The notes under the pieces: model-generated
Seen by the model: only the letters and a program-made list of their open reading frames with translations
What the model was told of the DNA's origin: nothing
The model's database searches: none
Shown here: positions 7,298 through 15,842 of the stretch, piece after piece
How positions within the stretch are numbered: the first letter of the stretch is position 1
Layout: each line of letters starts with the position of its first letter
Assembly: GCA_019414055.1 (NCBI GenBank)
Contig: DXMV01000017.1
Location: 1-64,000 of the forward strand
DNA length: 64,000 nucleotides
Reading direction: 5' to 3'
DNA from: Collinsella sp.
GTDB lineage: Bacteria; Actinomycetota; Coriobacteriia; Coriobacteriales; Coriobacteriaceae
Translations under genes and position numbers: made by a program

Positions 7298-8449
7298 ATG
7301 GCACTGTTCAAGCGTAACGACAACAAAGATCAAGCTGCCGAGGATTTGACCGAGGATTTGGCCAAGGACCAGGCCGAGGACACGTCGCAGGATGCGCCCG
7401 GCGCCGCTGCCGAGGATGCGCCCGGCGAGGACCCCGCGCCCGAGCAGGCTCCCGCCTCCCACAAACGCTTTGGCAAGTCCAATCGCAAGCCCAAGCCCAA
7501 ACGCAACCTCCGCGGCGTGGTGCGTATCGAGGAACTGGAGCAGGCGCTGGCCGACCAGGACCTCGACGACATCGATCCCGACGCGGTCGTATCCATGTAT
7601 ATGCCCAAGCGCCGCATGGAGCGCATCGGCGCGGCGCTGCTGCGCATGGACAAGCTGCAAAAGGCCCTCGTGGTGCTGGCGCTTGCCTTTGGTGTGTTGT
7701 TTGCCCTGTCGTTTATGCAGGAAAACATGGGTAACTTCACCATCAATCTCAACCGCCTGGAGCTGTTCCGCCGGGGCGTGGCCATTGCCGACAACGGCGA
7801 CTTTAACAACGCCACCGCGCGCCTGGCCGCCGACGCCTTGGACAACGGCACCAATATCGCCGCCGAGGACCTGCCCGACAACCTGGACGATATCGACGGC
7901 AGCCACAACGGTAAGAACTACGTGGCGTACACCTTCTATATCCGCAACGCCGGCAAGACCGATCTGGGCTACAGCGCCAAGCTCAAGGTGGTCAGCGCCA
8001 GCAAGGGCGTGGAGAAGGCCGCGCGCGTGAGGGTGTATCGCAACGGCAAGCCCACCACTTATGCGGCCGTCGCGGCGGATGGCAATCCCGAACCCAACAC
8101 CGAGCCGTTTGCGTCCAAAGACGTGGTGACGACCATCAGCCACAAGAACTTCCGCGTGGGCGATGTGGACAAGTACACCGTGGTCATTTGGCTGGATGGC
8201 GACGATCCGGAGTGCGTGGACAAGATTATTGGCGGCGCGGTGGAGTTCGGTTTCGATTTTGATTCGTCCGAGACCGACGATTCGAGCCTGTTTGTTAAGT
8301 TCGTACAGGATATTGCCGATACCCTCACCGGCAACGACCCCATTAGCGCGAGCGGCAACGAGGCGCCCGATTACTACAAGGAACACAACGTGACCTGGAG
8401 TAACCGTCGCAACCAAAAGAACTCGCCCGCAGGGGACGGGGACAAGTAG
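7298..8449 (+). CDS. Membrane-anchored protein with SipW-substrate-like C-terminal motif
   Basis: The 383-aa protein has an acidic, low-complexity cytoplasmic part (residues 1-115), one membrane segment at about 121-140 (LQKALVVLALAFGVLFALSF) and an extracytoplasmic domain. Near the end, VVIWLDGDDPECVDK matches the W-E/D-G-D-P-x-C signature of the secreted proteins at 10310-19555. The TM lacks the AxYAWF cleavage box, so it probably stays membrane-bound. It is co-transcribed with the PilZ gene (5-base gap), and a terminator follows. The exact function is not recognised; it may be an anchor or basal subunit for the fibre-like proteins. Confidence 0.6.
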   Translation: MALFKRNDNKDQAAEDLTEDLAKDQAEDTSQDAPGAAAEDAPGEDPAPEQAPASHKRFGKSNRKPKPKRNLRGVVRIEELEQALADQDLDDIDPDAVVSMYMPKRRMERIGAALLRMDKLQKALVVLALAFGVLFALSFMQENMGNFTINLNRLELFRRGVAIADNGDFNNATARLAADALDNGTNIAAEDLPDNLDDIDGSHNGKNYVAYTFYIRNAGKTDLGYSAKLKVVSASKGVEKAARVRVYRNGKPTTYAAVAADGNPEPNTEPFASKDVVTTISHKNFRVGDVDKYTVVIWLDGDDPECVDKIIGGAVEFGFDFDSSETDDSSLFVKFVQDIADTLTGNDPISASGNEAPDYYKEHNVTWSNRRNQKNSPAGDGDK

Positions 8450-8457
8450 AACGAACA

Positions 8458-8496
8458 AGCGCCGGGCCGGGATTGATTTCCCGGCCCGGCGCTTTT
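8458..8496 (+). terminator. Strong terminator after the PilZ operon
   Basis: A 15-bp perfect GC-rich stem (8458-8472 with 8479-8493) has loop TTGATT and is followed by TTTT. It also separates the convergent gene at 8506-9018. Confidence 0.8.
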
Positions 8497-8505
8497 GGTG
8501 ACGGC

Positions 8506-9018
8506 CTATGCCGAGGTTTTGCCGTCGGAGGCGGTGGCGTTGCCAGCGGCGTCGTCCAGCAAGAACAGTCGCAGCGCGAGCTTGATCGCGTAGCCCGGTT
8601 TGACCTGCGCCGCGTCTCCCATGCGTTCGCCCAGGTCACTACAGTAGGCGTAAACGTCGCGGATCAGATCCGCACCCGAGAGCGTGAACATGTAGCCCGT
8701 GTCCGAAAGCACGTTGGGTGCTGTGGGCAGCCCCGCGGCCGCACAAAAGCTCGCAAGGTCGGGGCCCATGACGGCCTTGTAGTCGATCGCGGCGCCACGG
8801 TCCTGAGCGGCCTGCTCCTGCTCGCGGGTGTACAACAGCGCCGCCGCCAGTACAAAGCTGGGCGTGGGCGCGTTGACGTCGTCGGTGGTGGCGACGAGCT
8901 TGCCGGCCGCTTGCGTGACCAGCCAGGCAACCTCGCGCTGACAACGAACGGCCTTGCGCGTCACCGGCTTAATCGATCCGGTGGAAACGCTTCCCTTGGG
9001 TTGATTGGCGGCAGGCAT
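8506..9018 (-). CDS. Hypothetical protein
   Basis: The 170-aa protein has no family I recognise. It is mostly helical, with no signal peptide or membrane segment and an Ala-rich middle (SFVLAAALLYTREQEQ). An in-frame TTG lies at 9033, but the ATG at 9018 has GGGAGG five bases upstream, so it is the better start. It stands alone between convergent and divergent neighbours. The downstream gene-free stretch 9019-9415 (397 bases) shows no gene, and I see no clear known RNA motif in it. Confidence 0.6.
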   Translation of the reverse strand: MPAANQPKGSVSTGSIKPVTRKAVRCQREVAWLVTQAAGKLVATTDDVNAPTPSFVLAAALLYTREQEQAAQDRGAAIDYKAVMGPDLASFCAAAGLPTAPNVLSDTGYMFTLSGADLIRDVYAYCSDLGERMGDAAQVKPGYAIKLALRLFLLDDAAGNATASDGKTSA

Positions 9019-9415
9019 GGGCCCTCCCAACAAATAGCCCGTTTAACAGGCAAAAAATGACACGTTCTGCACCAGTATAGCGAGCGGGAAGGGTTAGGGC
9101 GAAGCTCGGCGGAGGGTGAATGTATGCGATGGCGTGGCGCTGCGGTCGCAAGCCTTAAGAGGGACTTATGGCTGCGCGGGAGAGAGACCAAATAAGGTAA
9201 ACGATGTTCACATAGCACCACATATAACCCGAGGTAGACCTATGAATCTGCCGGAATGTAGGCTGTCGAAAACTCATAAGGAAATCGTAAGAATTGTGGT
9301 ATTCTCAATTCCATGTCTAAAGGATGGGCAAGCAACATCCAACACGAAAGCGCGGGCTCCCCTTCCGGGCTTCTCGAGGGTCATCTGGGATGAATGGGGA
9401 AAGAAAGGGGTCCGC

Positions 9416-10222
9416 ATGGATACCAAGGCATTAAAAAAGCAGATGGGCGCCGCCATCGCCATGGTCCTCGTGGCAGCCGTAGCCCTCGGCTCCGCCACCT
9501 TCGCATGGTTTGTGAGCAACAACACGGTTAAGGCGACGACGAGCAAGATTAGTGCTCAGTCCAACGCGCCGTTCTTGAAGATTGACAAGGCGAATATTAC
9601 TAAAGACTCCACCACGTCTATCTCCTATGCTGAGGAGGCTGACGTGAAGCTTTACCCTGCTCAGGTTGTAAAGAACGATATAAACAACAAGCCTTTGTTC
9701 AAATCTGCTTATGCAAGTGCGGCGACCGCTACAACTGAGTTGAGCAATTCGCGCTATGACGTGGGAGACGCTGCGGCTGCTGTTACGGGTGAGTTTGCAA
9801 TTAAGAAGAGCTTTAAGATCGGTACTGCAGACGCCAAGGCGGGATCTTTCAAGAATCTGAAAGTAGCTGGTGTTGAGCTTACTTCCAAGGGTACCGAGGG
9901 CTTGGAAGACGCTCTTTCCATTCTGGTTGTTTGCGGTGATAACTGGGCTGTTTATAAGAAGAGCGCAGATGGCACGGTGCTCACCGAGTACAAGGATAAG
10001 GTGTCCGCAGCAGGCAACAATACGGACGGCGTGCTTGCCGATACGATCGCGGCCAATAGCTCTGTTGATGTAGACGTGTACGTTTTTTACGATGGTTCCG
10101 AAACGAACGTGTATACGGATAACCTTAGTAAGCTGACCGCTATTGGTGCGACTGTCACTTTTACCGCGACGCCTGTTAACACTCAGAATCAGGAAGTAAA
10201 CGCTCCCAACGAAGCCAAGTAG
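9416..10222 (+). CDS. SipW-cognate secreted protein (TasA/camelysin-like) 1
   Basis: In this 268-aa protein a basic n-region (MDTKALKKQ) is followed by a hydrophobic core and the SATFAWF box at residues 26-32, the hallmark of signal peptides cut by SipW-type peptidases. The mature part is beta-rich and soluble. Near the C-terminus, VDVYVFYDGSETNVYTDNL is a variant of the family's W-EG-D motif. The frame is open to 9116, but the ATG at 9416 follows GAAAGGGG and begins the signal peptide. Codon use is AT-richer than in the 16-19 kb paralogues. Assembly into surface fibres is known for TasA relatives and is inferred here. Confidence 0.75.
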   Translation: MDTKALKKQMGAAIAMVLVAAVALGSATFAWFVSNNTVKATTSKISAQSNAPFLKIDKANITKDSTTSISYAEEADVKLYPAQVVKNDINNKPLFKSAYASAATATTELSNSRYDVGDAAAAVTGEFAIKKSFKIGTADAKAGSFKNLKVAGVELTSKGTEGLEDALSILVVCGDNWAVYKKSADGTVLTEYKDKVSAAGNNTDGVLADTIAANSSVDVDVYVFYDGSETNVYTDNLSKLTAIGATVTFTATPVNTQNQEVNAPNEAK

Positions 10223-10255
10223 TTCAATTAATTCCTAAATGGTATTTGGGACCAA

Positions 10256-10295
10256 GCGGGCGCCCGGCTTATGCGCCGGGCGCCCGCTCTGTTTT
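10256..10295 (+). terminator. Intergenic terminator/attenuator between two SipW substrates
   Basis: A 13-bp perfect stem (GCGGGCGCCCGGC with its complement at 10275-10287) has loop TTATGC and a following TCTGTTTT. It lies between two tandem genes without an obvious new promoter, so it may lower expression of the second by partial termination. Confidence 0.7.
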
Positions 10296-10309
10296 GAAAG
10301 GAGGATCAC

Positions 10310-11269
10310 GTGCAATCGTCTAAGAGCCTTAAAACACAGCTTGTTGCGGCCGCCGTTAGCGTGGTCCTCTCTGCGTTTGCCCTGTCGGCAGCGACCTATG
10401 CGTGGTACGTTGCGAACACAAAGGTGTCCGCGACCACGTCGACCATTAGCGCGACGACCAATGGTTTCATCCTTCAGATCGATGAACTCAAGAACGGCGC
10501 CCAACATGGTGGCGAGCAGAAGTCGCTCGAGGCCCAAACCGTGGGCGCCACGCTCAGCCCGTCTTCGACTAACGACCTTAATAATTGGTACGTTTGCAAT
10601 GGCTGGAACAACCAGGGTCTGGTAACTGACTATTCAGAGCCCTCTTTTTCAACGGCTGCCAATGCTTTGCCGGGCGAGTACGAGGTTGCCGGCAAGAAGT
10701 ACAACGCTTTCATTAAAAGCGACTATATCGTCTACACCATTACCGATACTGGCACGGCTGACGTTTACCTCGATGCATCTGACGGTGCGCCCGTAACGAT
10801 TGAAGCTGTGGGTGGCGATGCTTCGGAGACAATGGTCGGTTCTCTGCGTGTCGCGATTACTACGCAAGCGATTGCGGATAACGGCACGTCGGGTACTGGT
10901 CCAGAGGATCTGCGCGTCGTGTATGCCATGAGCGATGAGAAGGGCAAGGGTAACGACGCAACCGCCATTGCTGGCTGGACGAGCATCCAGAACATTGATG
11001 GTAAGCCGACGCTCGCGCAGGCGACCTATAGGCACATCTATACTGGCGGCACGGACGGATGGGTTGCCACTAAGGGCACGAGCGGCGATTATTCAGTTGC
11101 TACGGGTACTAATCCGATCGCTACGGGCGTTGGCTATAGGGGTGTTGCCGTTCACGTCTACATTTGGATGGAAGGAACCGACGCGGATTGCGTTAACGGC
11201 AAATCCATCGAGAACAGTCCAACGACCTATAACGTTAGTGTTAAGCTCGCCGGCGTCGCAACGTCGTAA
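10310..11269 (+). CDS. SipW-cognate secreted protein (TasA/camelysin-like) 2
   Basis: In this 319-aa protein the N-terminus MQSSKSLKTQ leads into a hydrophobic stretch and the AATYAWY box at residues 27-33. The mature region is beta-rich, and the C-terminus carries VHVYIWMEGTDADCVNGK, the signature shared by all paralogues here. GTG at 10310 follows an almost ideal AAAGGAGG. It is the second gene after the 9416 protein, separated by a hairpin terminator. It is probably a substrate of one of the two SipW peptidases at 19.6 and 24.4 kb, because no peptidase gene is adjacent. Confidence 0.75.
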   Translation: MQSSKSLKTQLVAAAVSVVLSAFALSAATYAWYVANTKVSATTSTISATTNGFILQIDELKNGAQHGGEQKSLEAQTVGATLSPSSTNDLNNWYVCNGWNNQGLVTDYSEPSFSTAANALPGEYEVAGKKYNAFIKSDYIVYTITDTGTADVYLDASDGAPVTIEAVGGDASETMVGSLRVAITTQAIADNGTSGTGPEDLRVVYAMSDEKGKGNDATAIAGWTSIQNIDGKPTLAQATYRHIYTGGTDGWVATKGTSGDYSVATGTNPIATGVGYRGVAVHVYIWMEGTDADCVNGKSIENSPTTYNVSVKLAGVATS

Positions 11270-11297
11270 TGCCGACGTTCGTAACATGCAAATGTCC

Positions 11298-11331
11298 AAG
11301 GGCTCACTTCGAAGGAAGTGGGCCCTTTTTC
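11298..11331 (+). terminator. Terminator after SipW-cognate gene 2
   Basis: The hairpin AAGGGCTCACTT / AAGTGGGCCCTT (one mismatch) with a TTTTT tail lies 29 bases after the stop codon. Confidence 0.8.
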
Positions 11332-11333
11332 GT

Positions 11334-11361
11334 TTGGCGTCATCATTTCGTAGGCGATAAT
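11334..11361 (+). promoter_or_regulatory. Probable promoter of the HNH gene
   Basis: TTGGCG (11334-11339) and GATAAT (11356-11361) are separated by 16 bases, about 30 bases before the HNH gene start. Confidence 0.5.
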
Positions 11362-11391
11362 GTGGGGAACTGTTCTTCCTGGAGGTTCCTT

Positions 11392-12474
11392 ATGGACGGC
11401 ATCACATCTAGTGTTCCGCTGATTGCTCGGCCGAGTTTCGACCGCGCTTGCAGCCTTGTGCCGTCCGAATATGTCCAGGCTTGGGAGTGGTTCTTGCGCG
11501 AGGAGCGGCGTGGTGGCCTGTGGGATAAGCTCCCGCATCGCACCAATGCCGATAGTCCCCAGTATCCTTTTCGCCTGACGATTGATTCCGAACCCTTTCC
11601 GGTGTCGCGCGATTCGGGCATCTTTTGGCCTGGTCGCGGGCGCGTTAAGCATCTGAGCGAAAAGACCTTCGCCCTTTCGGTGCACAATTCCAAGCGTGGC
11701 TCCTACCCTGATGTGCCGCCGCTCTATCTCGAGGACGGCACGTGGGTGCTCAAGTACTCGTCGCAAAGTGCTTCGGTCGAAAACTGGCGCGACCAGGACT
11801 ACAACCAGAAGATGATCAACTGCATGGAGTGCGGCGTTCCCGTTGGTGTTTTCTTTGCAACGAGCGCCGGCTACAAGGTGCTGGGCTTGGCGTTTGTTGA
11901 GCGCTACGAGCCGGAGAACAGCTGGTTTGTACTGCATGGCCCCGTCCATAAGGGTGGACCCGACGCGCGCTTCTTCCCTGATATGAGCTACATGAAGGAC
12001 GCTCCGGTCGCGGCGGAGTTTTCCGGCACTCCAGCGAGCGACGATGAAAAGGTCCGTTATGCGTTGCGTCGCGAGCGAATCGGCCAGCAGCGTTTTCGCA
12101 ATCAGCTTTTTGAGGCTTATACCGGTCGATGTGCCGTCTCGGGCTGCAATGTGGATGAAGCTCTCGAGGCCGCGCATATCGAGAACTACTCGGGTCCCAA
12201 GTCGCAAGTTGTCAGCAACGGTATTCTGCTGCGCCGTGACTTGCACTCGCTGTTCGATGCTCATTTGATTTCATTTGAGCTGGTGCGCGGCGACTATCAA
12301 CTTTGCGGGTCGTACCTTCTGCGACAAACGGATTATGCGACGTTTGCGGGTTCGGTGCTGCGTGAGCCGGACGAACATCGCTTTCGTCCCAATGCTCGAT
12401 TCCTCGAAGCGCATCGTGCCGAGTTCGATTTCTCGGAATCGCGTCGTCATGCGGAAGCCGTTGCTCCGTATTAG
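11392..12474 (+). CDS. HNH endonuclease-domain protein
   Basis: The 360-aa protein carries an HNH_2-type nuclease domain at about residues 240-310. RFRNQLFEAYTGRCAVSGC is followed by EAAHIENYSG (first His region), then SNGILLRRDLHSLFDAHLI, giving the Cys/His/Asn/His metal-binding set. The N-terminal 230 residues are not assigned; they may be a recognition or effector-sensing domain as in modification-dependent restriction enzymes. The ATG at 11392 has GGAGG upstream. A defence role is plausible, but no methylase or partner gene is adjacent. Confidence 0.75.
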   Translation: MDGITSSVPLIARPSFDRACSLVPSEYVQAWEWFLREERRGGLWDKLPHRTNADSPQYPFRLTIDSEPFPVSRDSGIFWPGRGRVKHLSEKTFALSVHNSKRGSYPDVPPLYLEDGTWVLKYSSQSASVENWRDQDYNQKMINCMECGVPVGVFFATSAGYKVLGLAFVERYEPENSWFVLHGPVHKGGPDARFFPDMSYMKDAPVAAEFSGTPASDDEKVRYALRRERIGQQRFRNQLFEAYTGRCAVSGCNVDEALEAAHIENYSGPKSQVVSNGILLRRDLHSLFDAHLISFELVRGDYQLCGSYLLRQTDYATFAGSVLREPDEHRFRPNARFLEAHRAEFDFSESRRHAEAVAPY

Positions 12475-12592
12475 TTAGGTGCAGCCCATCGCTGTCTAAT
12501 CATGTCGATTGATCGAATCGCGCTGCGCCGCATCGAGAGCTGCACGATCCTGCCATCCTCTCCTCAACGGTTAAAACGGGAAAGGGGAGCCC

Positions 12593-12874
12593 ATGGGATG
12601 GCGAAGCGATATCGCGCGAGGCGTGTACGGAAACCTACCGCGAGCGTTAATGGACCGGAGCTTGTTTCCGCTCGTCGAGGCTAGTTGCAGCCAAATCTGT
12701 TTGCCCTGTCCCCGCTGCGGTGCAGACCTCCCATGCCTAGACATCAGCTTCATCGACACCCGCGACAAGCACGCTACCGACCCGCGGGCTCGGACGGGCC
12801 TGCGTCTTCCGGTCTATCCTCAGCAATGCCCAACCTGCGGATGCACCATTACCTATGACGATGCGGACGCCTAA
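12593..12874 (+). CDS. Small zinc-ribbon-like protein
   Basis: The 93-aa protein has two CxxC knuckles, CPRCGADLPCLDI (about residue 39) and CPTCGCTITYDD near the C-terminus, consistent with one treble-clef or ribbon zinc site. GGGGAG precedes the ATG. The protein is otherwise unrecognised. It is downstream of the HNH gene on the same strand with a 118-base gap. Confidence 0.6.
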   Translation: MGWRSDIARGVYGNLPRALMDRSLFPLVEASCSQICLPCPRCGADLPCLDISFIDTRDKHATDPRARTGLRLPVYPQQCPTCGCTITYDDADA

Positions 12875-12892
12875 TTGCCTGATGGCGAGTGA

Positions 12893-12981
12893 GGATTTTT
12901 GGACGATCGAAAACCGAGCGTGGATAATCTCCCGTTTTTGGCCTGAAAGGCTGTCAAAAATGGGAGATTTTCCACGCTCGG
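12893..12981. repeat. Long hairpin related to the dispersed repeat; probable bidirectional terminator
   Basis: The arms 12914-12938 and 12956-12981 form a stem of about 25 bp with a few mismatches and A/T runs at the loop. GAGTGAGGATTTTTGGACG just upstream, and the CGTGGAT/ATCCACG-like words, resemble copies A and B. It lies between convergent genes, so it could terminate both. Confidence 0.6.
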
Positions 12982-13004
12982 GCGTTTCTGCCTTATAAGA
13001 TGTC

Positions 13005-13703
13005 CTACAGGTAGATCCCCTCGCACAGGGGCTTGTGGAACTGGGTGTGGTGATCGCGTGCCCAGGTGAAGAGCGCTTGGTCAAAGTTGTCCTGACTGGT
13101 GGGGATGCCAAAGACGCCGGCGACTTCCACGCGCACGAACTCAAGCGCGGGCAGCTTGTTGATGGCCGTGAGCGCAAACGGCGACGTGGGCTCCTCGAAC
13201 AGGTAATGGCTGCCTTGCAGCGCGCCGCAGGCGGTGCAGGTGCTGGCGAGCGATACGGTCTTGGTGGTGCGCGACGTTACGGGCTTGTAGCCGCAGCGCT
13301 CGCGCAGGTAGTCACGGATCTCGGCCGGCACGCAGCCCAGCGCGGGGACGATGGCCACGGCGTTGGCGCGGGCGGTGTCGATTGCGATGTGGCCCGCGTC
13401 GTCCATGGCGGACGCAGCGCCGGGCGCGGCCTTGCTGCTCGAGTCCTCGGCCGCCAAATACGGAATGCCAAAGGCCGCGACCGTCGTCTGCTCGTGGCAC
13501 TTCCAACACTCGCGCTTGCCCAGCACCAGGTAGATGTAGGGCGCGCTGGGGTCGGAGCGATCCACGCCGGGCAGCCACGCGGCAAAGGGCTCGGGGTTGA
13601 CGCCATCGGGCACGTACCAGATCTTCTTGGCTCGGTCCCACTTGGCGCCCAGGGCCTTGGCCTCGTCTTTGTGCGAAAAGGGAACATCGAGCTCGGTGCG
13701 CAT
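13005..13703 (-). CDS. DUF5710-domain protein with zinc-binding cysteines
   Basis: The 232-aa protein begins with a DUF5710 module (DVPFSHKDEAKALGAKWDR then KKIWYVPDG), a short unit found in primases and nucleic-acid-associated proteins. Two CxxC pairs (CWKC at about residue 64 and CTAC at about 156) suggest a zinc site. ATG at 13703 follows AAAGGAG; the frame remains open to 13880, but the extra part lies in low-quality intergenic sequence. Function is unknown. The stretch 13704-14105 (402 bases) upstream holds this promoter, a modular repeat (13936-13984) and the next gene's promoter. Confidence 0.7.
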   Translation of the reverse strand: MRTELDVPFSHKDEAKALGAKWDRAKKIWYVPDGVNPEPFAAWLPGVDRSDPSAPYIYLVLGKRECWKCHEQTTVAAFGIPYLAAEDSSSKAAPGAASAMDDAGHIAIDTARANAVAIVPALGCVPAEIRDYLRERCGYKPVTSRTTKTVSLASTCTACGALQGSHYLFEEPTSPFALTAINKLPALEFVRVEVAGVFGIPTSQDNFDQALFTWARDHHTQFHKPLCEGIYL

Positions 13704-13935
13704 GGCGGCTCCTTTGTGCGGCTTGTGGTGCATGTGCTCCAAGGATACCCCAGCGGTGGGTGCTCGATGCGCACGACTCGGGCCGGCGGTGTTTGAGCTG
13801 ACGGCCGGTAGTGTCTGCTGTCTTAACGAGGCGATTGCAGCGTGGCGTGCGGTCGCTGGATGGATGCTTCGACCGTCCAAGAAGTCGCGGGGCGTTTTGA
13901 CGGGGGCGTGCCGTCAAGCATTTGGGCAAGTGCAT

Positions 13936-13984
13936 GGTCAGCTTTTGGTCAGTTGAGCGGCAACCTTGCCAAAAGCTTGACGGA
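13936..13984. repeat. Modular dispersed repeat, copy 1
   Basis: It contains GGTCAGCTTTTGGTC (13936-13950) and CCTTGCCAAAAGCTTGACGG with a further A (13964-13984). Both words recur at 45114-45151 but in swapped order. Confidence 0.6.
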
Positions 13985-14093
13985 TTTGCAGCTAGACGTC
14001 GACGAATGAGCACTTTGGACGCGCCGCGGCAAAAAACCGCCGGTCGTTTGCCGAAAACTTAGCGGGACCGCCAGCGGCTGCCGACGCGCGTGC

Positions 14094-14099
14094 TATCTT
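14094..14099 (+). promoter_or_regulatory. Extended -10 box implying a leaderless mRNA
   Basis: TGCTATCTT is an extended -10 whose last base is 6 bases before the ATG at 14106. There is no Shine-Dalgarno sequence, so transcription probably starts at the ATG. Confidence 0.45.
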
Positions 14100-14105
14100 C
14101 GCGCT

Positions 14106-15209
14106 ATGAGGTACTTTATCGTTTCACATAACGCTGCGCTGGCGCTTTTGGCGCACATGCCGAACCCTCGATTTGGGGATTCGGAACCAGAGGTCGTGTC
14201 GATTGCAGGCGCCTGCGCGCTCCTGGACCAAGAGGCGCAGGAGGTTATCGATCGCTATGACCTGGGGATCGATGCGCTGGATTTGCTGGTGCCGTCGAGC
14301 GCCGACCGTCGGCGGAGCAAGCACGTTAAGACGCACCTGTGCACCAACGAGCTCCCGGCGGGTTCGTTTATCTCGTTGGGCCACTGGATGGGCGACCTGG
14401 ATGCGTATGTGTGCTCTCCCGAGCTGGCGTTTTTGCAGGCCGCGCACGATGGCGATGCGGCGGCTGCCATCTATGCCGGCTATGCCATGACATCGGACTA
14501 TCGACTGGATAACCTTGCTCCCGGTGGGGTGACCAGCAGGGATGCGGGCATGCGCGATGGCAGGCTCACGACTAGGGAACTCATCGCGGCGTATCTTGAC
14601 CGGACGTCAAAGGTGAGAGGCGCCGCCAAAGCAAAAGCATTGCTTCCATATGTGGTGGAGGGCTCGCGATCTCCAAGGGAGTCGGGGCTTTGCATGTTTA
14701 TGTCGCTGCCTGCGCATTACGGCGGGTTTGCGCTGGGCAAGGCCGAGCTGAACAAGAAGTACTTCATTCGCGACGGTTACGACGATGGGCACAACCGCAA
14801 ACTGCGCGTGTTGGAGCGCACGCCCGACATCACGCTTACGGCGAAAGCAGAGGTGGGCCTGGATAAAGTAAGGGCCGGCTTGCTGCCCGAGGTGCTTATC
14901 GCGATGGTCGATTATGACAGCGATGCCATTCATGACGGACGCGAGAAAACTCATAAGGATGCCGAGCGCCGCAACGAGCTGCAGATGCTCAATGGGGTGG
15001 CGTACTTTACGGTGACGACCGACCAGACAAGCGACTATGACAAGCTCGTTCGCCTGTGCGAACGCATCCGACGGAAACTGCATCGTCGCAAGCGGCCCAT
15101 ATTTTACAAGCCCATGACTGAGGAAGCGCGATATTTGGCACAGGCGCGCATCGAGACAAAGCGGTTTAAGCTCTGGCAGACCGTTATTGAGGCACATCAG
15201 CATTGGTAA
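14106..15209 (+). CDS. Restriction-endonuclease-like hypothetical protein (paralogue of 37500-38573)
   Basis: The 367-aa protein is not in a family I can name. It shares its layout with the minus-strand protein at 37500-38573. A middle block GSFISL..., YVCSPELAFLQAA, AAIYAGYAM matches GSFRQT..., VTSPEFTLLSLAT, LLMACYEMC there. A C-terminal block with HDG........DAERRNEL followed by an alternating hydrophobic strand (GVAYFTVT) resembles PD-(D/E)xK/Vsr-type folds. The acidic residues are changed relative to the paralogue (DYDSD in place of LECQG), so catalysis is doubtful. There is no SD; it is probably leaderless. Confidence 0.5.
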   Translation: MRYFIVSHNAALALLAHMPNPRFGDSEPEVVSIAGACALLDQEAQEVIDRYDLGIDALDLLVPSSADRRRSKHVKTHLCTNELPAGSFISLGHWMGDLDAYVCSPELAFLQAAHDGDAAAAIYAGYAMTSDYRLDNLAPGGVTSRDAGMRDGRLTTRELIAAYLDRTSKVRGAAKAKALLPYVVEGSRSPRESGLCMFMSLPAHYGGFALGKAELNKKYFIRDGYDDGHNRKLRVLERTPDITLTAKAEVGLDKVRAGLLPEVLIAMVDYDSDAIHDGREKTHKDAERRNELQMLNGVAYFTVTTDQTSDYDKLVRLCERIRRKLHRRKRPIFYKPMTEEARYLAQARIETKRFKLWQTVIEAHQHW

Positions 15210-15249
15210 GTGGGCCTTTGGCGGCGGAGGGGGTGCTGCCGCATTGAAG

Positions 15250-15421
15250 GTGAATGGTTTCCCGCGAAGTGAACGAGTGCTTTTGGACCCCCGAAGCATC
15301 CACACTTTTTTGCGCCAAAACCGCAGGATTCTAACGACAAAACTGCAGGAAATGAGCCGCCAAAAGTGTCGATGTTCCGGGGGTTTGTTTTGGCTCGTTC
15401 ACTTCGCGGGAAACCATTCAC
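15250..15421. repeat. MITE-like long palindrome 1
   Basis: 28-bp perfect terminal inverted repeats (15250-15277 and 15394-15421) continue inward as an imperfect palindrome. CCCCCGAAGCATCCACACTTTT pairs with its counterpart at about 15365-15385, leaving a loop of about 40 bases. No coding sequence and no clear target duplication are seen. The rest of the 500-base gene-free stretch to 15709 contains an imperfect 33-base direct repeat (15470-15502 and 15511-15543) and the tRNA terminator. Confidence 0.75.
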
Positions 15422-15666
15422 CCTCGATTTGCGGGCTGTCCGGATACGGCTACGAGGGCCACATCCGGGTCTGATCGGGGCGATCGTTAGAGTTGTTTGG
15501 GGAATTTTGGGCCTGATCGAGGCGATTATCAGGGCTGTTGGGCGGCTTTGGGCGCTGTTGGGGTGTTTGCCAGCGCTGTCGAGGTGGTATCGGCCTCGTC
15601 TGGGATGGTTATTGGAATTGTCGAAGCGGTTTTGGATGCCGCGCGCCCCTTTGACTTGGCGGCGTA

Positions 15667-15702
15667 AAACAAAACAGCTCAAAGGCGAAGCCTCTGAGCT
15701 GC
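15667..15702 (-). terminator. Terminator of tRNA-Val
   Basis: On the minus strand, the hairpin CAGCTCAGAGGC / GCCTTTGAGCTG is followed by TTTTGTTTT, just past the CCA end. Confidence 0.8.
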
Positions 15703-15709
15703 GAACATT

Positions 15710-15784
15710 TGGTGGGCGTTAGAAGATTTGAACTTCTGACCTCTTCCGTGTCAGGGAAGCGCTCTCCCCCTGAGCTAAACGCCC
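15710..15784 (-). tRNA. tRNA-Val(GAC), CCA encoded
   Basis: On the minus strand the acceptor stem GGGCGTT/AACGCCC is perfect, the anticodon arm is CTTCC-CTGACAC-GGAAG with anticodon GAC, and the T-arm is AGAAG-TTCAAAT-CTTCT. The A discriminator and CCA are encoded (15710-15712). All arms pair, so the gene is intact. The promoter is at 15814-15842 and the terminator at 15667-15702. Confidence 0.95.
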
Positions 15785-15813
15785 GATCAAGGGTGCGCGA
15801 GTGCGCAGGAAAT

Positions 15814-15842
15814 AATATAACGGAGCTCCCACCCGGTGGCAA
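15814..15842 (-). promoter_or_regulatory. Promoter of tRNA-Val
   Basis: On the minus strand TTGCCA (15837-15842) and TATATT (15814-15819) are separated by exactly 17 bases, about 30 bases before the tRNA 5' end. Confidence 0.75.

Noticed and set aside
12502..12684. 60-codon frame upstream of the zinc-ribbon gene
   Set aside because: It has no SD, basic random composition, and overlaps the SD and start of the better-supported 12593 gene.
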